This document shows, piece after piece, positions 1-5,432 of a DNA stretch of 5,432 nt. Made by a program: the position numbers and the translations under genes. The DNA is from Gammaproteobacteria bacterium (GTDB lineage: Bacteria; Pseudomonadota; Gammaproteobacteria; Enterobacterales; Alteromonadaceae): NCBI GenBank assembly GCA_023380515.1, contig JAMCRH010000180.1, positions 1 through 5,432 on the forward strand. Direction: 5' to 3'. Every line of letters begins with the position of its first letter. Within the stretch, counting starts at the first letter, position 1. The notes beneath the pieces were generated by a model. It saw only the letters and a list, made by a program, of their open reading frames with translations. It searched no databases and was not told where the DNA came from.

Positions 1-2142
1 TTATGGAAGACCCACGCATCCTCTGCAAAGGTAAAAAGCACACTACTGCTGCCAGTCTTTTTACCCGCCATCATCGTTATTGCTTTACTCATCATCGGTA
101 CCATCAGTAATCCGGACCTCGCAGGACAGTTCTTTGAACGCACACTCGCCGAAATTACCGACCGTTTTGGTTGGTTTTATATGCTGGCCGTGGCGATTTT
201 CTTAGTGTTTGTCGTGGGTATCGCATTAACTAAGTTTGGTCGTATTAAGCTTGGCCCCGACCATGCAGAACCCGAGTATAGCTTTCCAGCTTGGTTTGCG
301 ATGCTATTTTCCGCAGGTTACGGTATTGCCCTGCTGTTTTTTGGTGTTGCCGAACCAGTACTGCACTATGCAGATCCGCCCGTGGGCGCCGCTGAAACCC
401 TTGATTCGGCCAAAGCCGCGATGCAAATCTCATTCTTTCATTGGGGCTTTCACATTTGGGCTATCTATGGCCTGACCGGCTTAGTGCTTGCCTACTTTGC
501 CTTCCGCCACGGCTTACCTTTGTCTATGCGTTCTGCGCTTTACCCACTGATTGGTGACAAAATTTATGGCCCTGCGGGTCACGCAGTCGATACGTTCGCA
601 ATTCTAGGCACTATGTTTGGTATTGCCACCACCCTTGGCTTGTCTGTGGCGCAAATCAACGCAGGGGTGAATGAATTGTGGGGCGTACCGGTTAACACTA
701 CAGTGCAAATTATTTTTATTGGGGTGATTACCTTAGCTGCGATTGCTTCAGTGGTTGCCGGTATGGATAAGGGCATTAAGCGCTTATCGGTGATTAACAT
801 GACGCTAGTTATGTTCTTATTAATCGCTGTATTTGTATTTGGTCCCACTATTTTACTGCTCGAAACCTTCTTGCAAAACACTGGCTCGTACATGAATAAC
901 ATTGTCGAGCGCACCTTTAACTTGCAAGCCTACGAACGCAGTGACTGGATAGGCAACTGGACGTTATTTATCTTTGGCTGGACGATTGCTTGGGCACCGT
1001 TTGTCGGCCTGTTCATTGCTAAAATCAGCCGCGGGCGCACCATTCGCCAGTTCGTTTTCGGCGTGATGTTTGTACCCACCATGTTTACGTTCTTATGGTT
1101 TAGTGTGTTTGGCGACACCGCGCTTAACTTAATTATGCAGCAAGGTTACACCTCATTGATTGAGGAAGTACAAGCGGACGAGGCCGTTGCCTTGTTTAGA
1201 ATGTATTCGTACCTATTTGCTGATTACCCAACCCTATTAACCACCATTATCTCAGTAGCTACGGTGATTCTGATTGTCACTTTCTTCGTGACCTCGTCAG
1301 ATTCGGGGTCATTAGTGGTCGACTCATTGGCTTCAGGTGGTGTGATTAACACCCCGGCTTGGCAGCGTGTATTTTGGGCCACTCTAGAGGGTGTAGTCGC
1401 TTCGGTGTTGCTCATTGCTGGTGGTCTTGGTGCGTTACAAACCGCATCGGTGGCCAGCGCCTTGCCGTTCGCTGTGATCATGTTAATCGCTGCCTTTGGT
1501 ATGTGGCGAGCTCTGATTATCGAAGGCCATCAGCACGGCAGTCTCAAAAGCTATATGAAAGGCGCGCGCACCAACAGCGGTACCGGCAAAGGCTCATGGG
1601 AGCGGCGTTTAGGTGCTTTGGTTAACTTCCCTAATCAAGAAGAAGTGCTTAAATTTATTCAGCAAGATGTGCAGCAAGCACTGGATAAACTCAAAGGTTC
1701 ACTTGAGAGCAAGCAGTGGCCGGCTGAAGTGACTTGGGACGATGCCAACCAACGCGTTTACCTTGAAGTGAAGCTCGAAGATCAACTCGACTTCTTCTAC
1801 GAAGTGCGTTTGCGTGAATTTGATTTACCTGACTACGCGTACCCACTACTGAGTCGTAAAGAAGAGAAACGCGAGAAGTATGCCACCGCCGAAGTATTCC
1901 TGCGCCAAGGCGGGCAGGAATACGATGTCTATGGCTACAATGAGAAAGACTTGCTGGACGATGTCTTGAATCAGTTCGAGAACTACTTAGCGTTTCTCAA
2001 AATTAGCCCAAGTACCTTACCTTGGGATATGGCGAAGCACGACGAAGACTTAGACGTCGAGGAACACCCTGAAGAAATTTGGGAAGATAAATTGGCAGGG
2101 TCAGATGGCGCTTCTGAAGATAAAAACGACGCCAAAAGCTAA
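1..2142 (+). CDS. BCCT-family (BetT-like) compatible-solute transporter, 5' end outside window
   Basis: Inner-membrane secondary transporter of the betaine/choline/carnitine family, importing a quaternary ammonium or related osmolyte driven by H+ or Na+. The frame is open from base 1 with no ATG, GTG or TTG before 181. Residues 1-60 continue family homology (a TM1-like hydrophobic stretch, then ISNPDLAG and FGWFY), so the Met at 181 is internal and the true start lies to the left. Visible are 713 residues. Family landmarks are FFGVAEP (113-119), an aromatic cluster W148/W153/Y156 in TM4, the TM8 region 319-338 running into KISRGRTIRQF, and TSSDSGSLV (431-439). From about residue 520 a soluble domain follows, which resembles the C-terminal domain of E. 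coli BetT (for example YDVYGYNEKD at 641-650), then an acidic tail (about 680-713). Two motifs deviate: GYGIA at 106-110 and IFGWT at 324-328. The family call is firm. Choline or betaine as substrate is inference, so no symbol is given. Confidence 0.95.
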   Translation, partial: LWKTHASSAKVKSTLLLPVFLPAIIVIALLIIGTISNPDLAGQFFERTLAEITDRFGWFYMLAVAIFLVFVVGIALTKFGRIKLGPDHAEPEYSFPAWFAMLFSAGYGIALLFFGVAEPVLHYADPPVGAAETLDSAKAAMQISFFHWGFHIWAIYGLTGLVLAYFAFRHGLPLSMRSALYPLIGDKIYGPAGHAVDTFAILGTMFGIATTLGLSVAQINAGVNELWGVPVNTTVQIIFIGVITLAAIASVVAGMDKGIKRLSVINMTLVMFLLIAVFVFGPTILLLETFLQNTGSYMNNIVERTFNLQAYERSDWIGNWTLFIFGWTIAWAPFVGLFIAKISRGRTIRQFVFGVMFVPTMFTFLWFSVFGDTALNLIMQQGYTSLIEEVQADEAVALFRMYSYLFADYPTLLTTIISVATVILIVTFFVTSSDSGSLVVDSLASGGVINTPAWQRVFWATLEGVVASVLLIAGGLGALQTASVASALPFAVIMLIAAFGMWRALIIEGHQHGSLKSYMKGARTNSGTGKGSWERRLGALVNFPNQEEVLKFIQQDVQQALDKLKGSLESKQWPAEVTWDDANQRVYLEVKLEDQLDFFYEVRLREFDLPDYAYPLLSRKEEKREKYATAEVFLRQGGQEYDVYGYNEKDLLDDVLNQFENYLAFLKISPSTLPWDMAKHDEDLDVEEHPEEIWEDKLAGSDGASEDKNDAKS

Positions 2143-2159
2143 CTAGGTCAACAGACCAC

Positions 2160-2189
2160 AAAAAAGCCTGCTCGCGCAGGCTTTTTTTT
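2160..2189. terminator. Bidirectional rho-independent terminator
   Basis: GCCTGC (2166-2171) pairs with GCAGGC (2176-2181) around the 4-nt loop TCGC. Six A residues (2160-2165) pair with the first six of eight T residues (2182-2189), giving a perfect 12-bp stem. The T8 run serves the rightward BCCT transporter gene, whose stop lies 17 bases before the stem. On the other strand, six U residues follow the GC stem and serve the leftward pst-phoU transcript. Its position between two convergent genes supports a shared terminator. Confidence 0.93.
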
Positions 2190-2203
2190 ATGTCGCCCTC
2201 ATA

Positions 2204-2231
2204 GCGCAAGGGCTAAGCGCGTGGCTTGCGC
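2204..2231 (-). other. Small inverted repeat flanking the phoU stop codon
   Basis: GCGCAAG (2204-2210) and CTTGCGC (2225-2231) are exact 7-bp inverted repeats separated by 14 bases that contain the phoU stop codon (2213-2215). In the phoU transcript this could form a hairpin just before the main terminator. It has no U-tract, so it is not a terminator by itself. The arm inside phoU is also coding, and a 7-bp match at this distance could arise by chance. Confidence 0.35.
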
Positions 2232-2932
2232 ACCGTATCTTGCATAGTTTCGACGCTGGTATGACGCACGTCTTTGCCGTGTACGTTGTAAATCACATAC
2301 TCTGCAATGTTCTGGCAGCGGTCACCGATACGCTCAAGCGAGCGCGCTGAGAACACCACATCCATAATTTTTGGAATACTGCGTGGGTCTTCCATCATGT
2401 AAGTCATCAATTGACGCAGCATGGCCTCATATTGACGATCAATGCCCTGGTCCGACTGATGCACTTCAAGGGCTTCTTCCGCGTCCATGCGCGCAAACGC
2501 ATTCAGCACCATGCGTAGCATGTTCAATACCAGCTGCCCCAGGTTCTCCAGGCTCGCCAACAAGTGTTGTTGCTCGCTGCTAAAAGTTTCTTTGGCAACC
2601 CCTGCAATACGTTTGGTTTCATCGCCAATGCGTTCTAAATCGGCAATGGTTTTAAAGGTCGCAATCACCTGACGCAAATCGCTTGCGGTGGGCTGACGCT
2701 TAGCAATCAACTGCGTACACGCGTTGTCGATATCCAGCTCAAAGGCATTAATTTTGCGGTCATTACTGAGCACTTTGTCAGCTAGCTCGTGGTCACTTTC
2801 TTTAATCGCACGAATCGCATCCGCCAATTGCTTCTCAACTTCGCCGCCCATTGACAGCACCGAGTTGCGAACACCCTTGAGTTCCACGTCGAATTGCGAG
2901 GAAATATGCTTACCCATTTTTGAATTATCCAT
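2213..2932 (-). CDS. phoU: PhoU, phosphate signalling and transport regulator
   Basis: Cytoplasmic all-helical protein that couples the Pst transporter to the histidine kinase PhoR, keeping the Pho regulon off when phosphate is plentiful. The protein has 239 residues, close to the E. coli protein, and matches it along its length (KHISSQFDVELKGVRNSVLS at 8-27, AKRQPTASDLR at 77-87, QLMTYMMEDPR at 174-184). The two tandem three-helix PhoU repeats each carry the metal-binding signature ERIGD, at 100-104 and 200-204, exactly 100 residues apart. The ATG at 2932 was chosen because GGGAGGGG lies just before it and the protein then starts like other PhoU proteins. A longer frame from 3010 would add 26 unrelated residues and run into pstB. 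It is the last gene of the operon, 13 nt after pstB, and ends just before the shared terminator. Confidence 0.97.
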   Translation of the reverse strand: MDNSKMGKHISSQFDVELKGVRNSVLSMGGEVEKQLADAIRAIKESDHELADKVLSNDRKINAFELDIDNACTQLIAKRQPTASDLRQVIATFKTIADLERIGDETKRIAGVAKETFSSEQQHLLASLENLGQLVLNMLRMVLNAFARMDAEEALEVHQSDQGIDRQYEAMLRQLMTYMMEDPRSIPKIMDVVFSARSLERIGDRCQNIAEYVIYNVHGKDVRHTSVETMQDTVRKPRA

Positions 2933-2935
2933 ACA

Positions 2936-2943
2936 CCCCTCCC
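2936..2943 (-). promoter_or_regulatory. Ribosome binding site of phoU
   Basis: On the - strand GGGAGGGG stands three bases before the ATG at 2932, with its GGAGG core 5 nt from the start. It lies in the 13-nt gap after the pstB stop. This strong site decides the phoU start in favour of 2932 over the upstream in-frame ATG at 3010. Confidence 0.85.
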
Positions 2944-2945
2944 AA

Positions 2946-3725
2946 TTAACCGTAGCGGCCAGTAATATAATCTTCAGTACGTTTGTTCTTAGGGTTAGTA
3001 AACAGCTCATCGGTTGGGCTGACTTCGACTAAATCCCCTAAGTGGAAAAATGCCGTGCGATCCGACACGCGCGCAGCCTGCTGCATATTATGCGTGACTA
3101 TCACAATAGTAAATTTCTCTTTTAAGTCGTGAATCAATTCTTCAATGATGCCTGTCGCAATCGGGTCAAGAGCCGAGCAAGGCTCATCCATTAGTATCAC
3201 TTCAGGGCTGACCGCAATCGTGCGCGCAATACATAGACGTTGCTGCTGACCACCCGACAAACCAGTACCAGGTGCATGCAAGCGGTCTTTCACCTCTTCC
3301 CATAAACCAGCACGACGCAAGCTTGATTCCACAATGTCATCGAGCTCTGGTTTACGCTCCACTAAACCGTGTAATTTAGGTCCGTACGCAATATTGTCAT
3401 AAATCGACTTCGGGAACGGGTTCGGCTTTTGGAACACCATACCGACCCGCGCTCGCAATAGCACCTCATCCACGGATGGGTGATAAATGTCCTTGCCATC
3501 AAGCTCAATGCTGCCGGTAACACGACAGCCAGCAATGGTGTCATTCATGCGGTTTAGGCAGCGCAGGAAAGTTGACTTACCGCACCCTGACGGGCCGATA
3601 AACGACAGCACTTCATTGGTATGCACATCAAGGTCGATCCCCTTGATCGCTTGGGTATCGCCATAAAACACTTCAACATTGCGCGCTGTGACAGTGGTGG
3701 CCGGATTCGCTTGAGCTTGTGTCAT
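2946..3725 (-). CDS. pstB: PstB, ATPase subunit of the phosphate ABC transporter
   Basis: Peripheral inner-membrane ATPase. A dimer binds the PstC-PstA channel and powers import of phosphate delivered by the periplasmic protein PstS. The 259 residues carry the full ABC set: aromatic A-loop Y21, Walker [10 protein letters not shown] (44-52), Q-loop Q99 within FQKPNPFP, signature LSGGQQQR (156-163), Walker B VILMDEP (176-182) with catalytic E181, D-loop SALD (184-187) and H-loop H212. The phosphate-specific features [23 protein letters not shown] and the ending [10 protein letters not shown] identify PstB rather than another importer ATPase. The length matches the family and no key residue is missing. 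It lies 68 nt after pstA and 13 nt before phoU on the same strand. The start at 3725 has a modest AGGGA site upstream. Confidence 0.98.
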   Translation of the reverse strand: MTQAQANPATTVTARNVEVFYGDTQAIKGIDLDVHTNEVLSFIGPSGCGKSTFLRCLNRMNDTIAGCRVTGSIELDGKDIYHPSVDEVLLRARVGMVFQKPNPFPKSIYDNIAYGPKLHGLVERKPELDDIVESSLRRAGLWEEVKDRLHAPGTGLSGGQQQRLCIARTIAVSPEVILMDEPCSALDPIATGIIEELIHDLKEKFTIVIVTHNMQQAARVSDRTAFFHLGDLVEVSPTDELFTNPKNKRTEDYITGRYG

Positions 3726-3729
3726 AAAT

Positions 3730-3735
3730 TCCCTA
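3730..3735 (-). promoter_or_regulatory. Ribosome binding site of pstB (moderate)
   Basis: On the - strand TAGGGA ends four bases before the pstB ATG at 3725. It is weaker than the phoU and pstA sites of this operon. It supports the start at 3725, where the protein begins [11 protein letters not shown] ahead of the conserved NVEVFYGD strand. Confidence 0.6.
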
Positions 3736-3759
3736 CTTGCATCATGTTCATTCGTTCAA

Positions 3760-3799
3760 TGGTAGCTAAGGTTGGCTGCGTGTACAGCACTTGCTACCA
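3760..3799 (-). other. Imperfect hairpin in the pstA-pstB gap, enclosing the pstA stop codon
   Basis: TGGTAGC (3760-3766) and GCTACCA (3793-3799) form a 7-bp inverted repeat. Inside it a second short stem, GCTG (3775-3778) with CAGC (3785-3788), closes a 6-nt loop. In the transcript the 5' arm carries the last Trp codon and the UAG stop of pstA. No U-tract follows, so it is not a rho-independent terminator. It could stabilise the 3' end of processed pstCA mRNA or pace translation into pstB. The stem is short and function is inference. Confidence 0.4.
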
Positions 3800-5170
3800 G
3801 CGCACTTCTAATTTGCGGCGTAGCCAGATGGCTAACGCATTCAGGCTTAGCATTAACATCAGCAGGACAATAATCGCTGCAGACGTTCGCGCCTCGAAAA
3901 AGTTACGTAGCTCGTTACCTTGCCATAAGTATATTTGCACAGGTAACGCCGTCGACTGGTCAAACGGTGTCTGCGGCACACTAGCGACAAACGACTTCAT
4001 ACCAATCAACAGTAATGGTGCGGTTTCACCTAAAGCTTGCGCCACGCCCAGAATCGAGCCAGTTAAAATGCCCGGTATTGCCAGCGGCAACACATGGTGG
4101 AACACGGTCTGGGTACGCGAAGCACCTAAACCTAATGCAGCGCTTCGAATTGAAGGAGGAATCGCACGCAAGGTCGAGCGGGTTGCAATGATGACGGTCG
4201 GCAAGGTCATCAATGACAACACTAAACCACCCACCACCGGCGCTGACATAGGTAAGTTAAACCAGTTAATAAACACCGCCGCTCCAAGCAAACCGAAGAT
4301 AATCGACGGTACCGCAGCTAAGTTATTAATGTTGACCTCAATCACATCGGTGATTTTGTTCTTCGGCGCAAATTCTTCCAGGTAAATGGCCGCCGCCACA
4401 CCCATTGGAATGGCTAAGAAGATCACTATCAACATCATATAAAACGAACCGACAAAGGCGCCCGCTAAACCAGCAGATGCGAGTGAGCTGCGTGAGTCAG
4501 GGTTCATAAATAATGCCGTGCTAAAGCGGTTTTGAATCGCGCCCTCAGCATACAATTGGTCAGCCCAATCGCGCACTAGCGCTGGTAACTGCTGTTGCTC
4601 ATCGGGCAAATCGCGGTCGATATTACCTTTTAACCAGACATCAATATTGGCGGCGGTAAGTAACCGTAAGGTCTTGGTTTGACCAATAACGCTTGGGTCA
4701 TCCATCACCATCTGGCGTAATGCATGGCGCTCGCCTGATGTAATCAATTGGGTTAAGAAGCGTGTTTGCGAGCGCTCAAAGTCCGGTAGCAAAGGAATAA
4801 TTGCATTGTTAATCAGCGCATTGAAATTCACAAAGCCAAGCTCGGTTTCCCACTCTTGCAAACGGTTGTCGAAGTCATAGAAAGACTCATCCGCTTGTTG
4901 CACCGGCTTTTCAGGTACGTTCACTATTTGTGGGTCAAAGTAGATATCCAGCTCCATGCTGGTTTGCCAAAACGCTGGAATACCCTTCGAAAAGATATTG
5001 ATAAACAGTATCGCCACCAGCGCCAGGCTGACCAACACGCTAGCCAGGCCAAGGTTTTTGAACGCCTTTTCTTTGCGCTTACGCGAACGCAATGAAGCGG
5101 ACACTTTATCCTGTACGCTCCAGCCCTGCGTGGCCGCGCTCGGTGTGCTGTTTGAAGATGATTCAGTCAT
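3794..5170 (-). CDS. pstA: PstA, long-form phosphate ABC transporter permease
   Basis: Inner-membrane permease that pairs with PstC to form the phosphate channel driven by PstB. From the ATG at 5170 it has 458 residues, about 160 more than E. coli PstA (296). A basic cytoplasmic N-terminus (about 28-38) precedes TM1 (about 39-60). A periplasmic region of about 170 residues (about 62-235) follows, which resembles the segment I know as DUF3333 in proteobacterial PstA (IGQTKTLRLLTAANIDVWLKG region, 162-182). The permease core with further membrane segments follows. The EAA coupling loop (AALGLGAS to LPLAIPGILTG, 344-371) contacts PstB, and GETAPLLLIG (381-390) is typical of PstA. The start at 5170 was chosen over 5188, which would overlap pstC, because TAAGGA sits 7 nt before 5170 and nothing similar precedes 5188. 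It ends in LEVRW-TAG and the frame shows no interruption. Confidence 0.95.
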   Translation of the reverse strand: MTESSSNSTPSAATQGWSVQDKVSASLRSRKRKEKAFKNLGLASVLVSLALVAILFINIFSKGIPAFWQTSMELDIYFDPQIVNVPEKPVQQADESFYDFDNRLQEWETELGFVNFNALINNAIIPLLPDFERSQTRFLTQLITSGERHALRQMVMDDPSVIGQTKTLRLLTAANIDVWLKGNIDRDLPDEQQQLPALVRDWADQLYAEGAIQNRFSTALFMNPDSRSSLASAGLAGAFVGSFYMMLIVIFLAIPMGVAAAIYLEEFAPKNKITDVIEVNINNLAAVPSIIFGLLGAAVFINWFNLPMSAPVVGGLVLSLMTLPTVIIATRSTLRAIPPSIRSAALGLGASRTQTVFHHVLPLAIPGILTGSILGVAQALGETAPLLLIGMKSFVASVPQTPFDQSTALPVQIYLWQGNELRNFFEARTSAAIIVLLMLMLSLNALAIWLRRKLEVRW

Positions 5171-5177
5171 GCGTGCG

Positions 5178-5183
5178 TCCTTA
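5178..5183 (-). promoter_or_regulatory. pstA ribosome binding site overlapping the pstC stop codon
   Basis: On the - strand TAAGGA contains both the pstC stop TAA (5183-5181) and the Shine-Dalgarno core AAGGA (5182-5178), 7 nt before the pstA ATG at 5170. Ribosomes finishing pstC would stop on this site, so the two permease subunits are probably translationally coupled. It also decides the pstA start against the ATG at 5188. Confidence 0.8.
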
Positions 5184-5432
5184 GTCATACTGTTCGCGGA
5201 ACTTGCGTACGATTAGCAAGGCAACAATATTCAATATCAACGTAATCACAAACAAAGTTAAGCCAAGTGCAAAGGCAACCAGGGATTGCGGGCTTGAGAA
5301 GTCATTGTCACCGGTTAACTGATTCACGATAGTCACTGTCATGGTGGAAACCGCCTCAAATGGATTCGCCGTTAAGTTCGGGCTGTTACCCGCTGCGAGC
5401 ACCACGATCATGGTTTCCCCTACCGCGCGGCT
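5181..5432 (-). CDS. pstC: PstC, phosphate ABC transporter permease, C-terminal part only
   Basis: The last 83 codons of the second membrane subunit of the phosphate transporter; the rest lies beyond the right edge. The frame is open to base 5432 with no start required inside the window, because homology begins at once. SRAVGETMIVVLAAG (1-15) is the conserved segment at the end of the EAA coupling loop and the next membrane helix of PstC. A predicted periplasmic stretch (about 18-48, containing TANPFEAV and LTGDNDF) and a final membrane helix (about 51-75) follow, with the short cytoplasmic tail RKFREQYD. This tail region looks like the long PstC variety that accompanies long PstA in many proteobacteria, although the diagnostic N-terminal part is not visible. 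It is immediately upstream of pstA, with coupled translation. The pst promoter, pstS and any PhoB box would lie further right. Confidence 0.93.
   Translation of the reverse strand, partial: SRAVGETMIVVLAAGNSPNLTANPFEAVSTMTVTIVNQLTGDNDFSSPQSLVAFALGLTLFVITLILNIVALLIVRKFREQYD

Noticed and set aside
3..110. ATG at base 3 as the start of a gene at the left edge
   Set aside because: This frame meets a stop within about 35 codons and is out of frame with the transporter. The homologous frame is the one beginning at base 1.
579..914. A 111-codon frame on the - strand inside the BCCT transporter gene
   Set aside because: It is the complement of transmembrane-helix coding sequence and gives a low-complexity Ile/Thr/Asn/Val-rich product without homology.
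181..2142. The Met codon at 181 as start of the BCCT transporter gene
   Set aside because: The same frame is open to base 1 and encodes family-conserved sequence including TM1, so starting at 181 would remove a helix. The gene start lies outside the window.
2933..3010. A longer PhoU beginning at 3010
   Set aside because: It would add 26 residues unlike any PhoU and overlap the pstB 3' end by 65 bases. The ATG at 2932 has a strong ribosome binding site and a family-typical N-terminus.
3719..3736. Pho box-like half-site TGTCATAAATT at 3720-3730 near the pstB start
   Set aside because: It resembles one half of the PhoB consensus, but the second half does not match. It reads in the + direction, away from pstB transcription, and overlaps coding sequence.
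3726..3793. A separate promoter for pstB-phoU in the pstA-pstB gap
   Set aside because: A TTGAAC on the - strand has no convincing -10 box at proper spacing, so I cannot support an internal promoter from sequence alone.
3621..4385. A 254-codon open frame on the + strand opposite pstA and the pstB 5' end
   Set aside because: It is antisense to two firmly identified genes, shows no recognisable domain and has scattered Cys/Arg/Thr-rich composition typical of a shadow frame.

Overview
The window holds two convergent blocks of ordinary gammaproteobacterial chromosome. The best fit is a marine or halotolerant member of the Alteromonadales and relatives. This rests on three things: a compatible-solute transporter, PhoU and PstB sequences very close to the enteric/marine gammaproteobacterial type, and a 'long' form of the PstA permease. 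The genus cannot be fixed from the sequence alone. Base composition looks balanced and codon use looks uniform. I saw no insertion sequence, tRNA, rRNA, CRISPR array, phage gene or other sign of transfer.

Left block (1-2142, + strand): the 3' part of a gene for a BCCT-family (betaine/choline/carnitine) secondary transporter with the cytoplasmic C-terminal domain seen in BetT-type proteins. The reading frame is open to the left edge and contains no start codon before 181. The first visible residues already look like transmembrane helix 1, so the gene begins outside the window. Two motifs that govern substrate binding and ion coupling in the family are changed here.

Junction (2143-2212): a perfect 12-bp stem with a 4-nt loop, an A-tract on one side and a T-tract on the other. 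It is a shared bidirectional terminator between the converging genes.

Right block (2213-5432, - strand): the distal part of a phosphate-specific transport operon, transcribed right to left as pstC (only its last 83 codons), pstA, pstB, phoU. PstC and PstA form the inner-membrane channel, PstB is the ATPase that drives uptake, and PhoU links transporter activity to repression of the PhoR-PhoB response. Spacing is tight. The pstC stop codon lies inside the pstA ribosome binding site, pstB and phoU are 13 nt apart, and only the pstA-pstB gap (68 nt) is loose. That gap contains an imperfect hairpin around the pstA stop codon. The operon promoter and any Pho box would lie to the right, outside the window.

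No gene-free stretch exceeds 100 bases. I found no previously undescribed system. The observations most worth following are the altered binding motifs of the BCCT transporter and the structure of the pstA-pstB junction.
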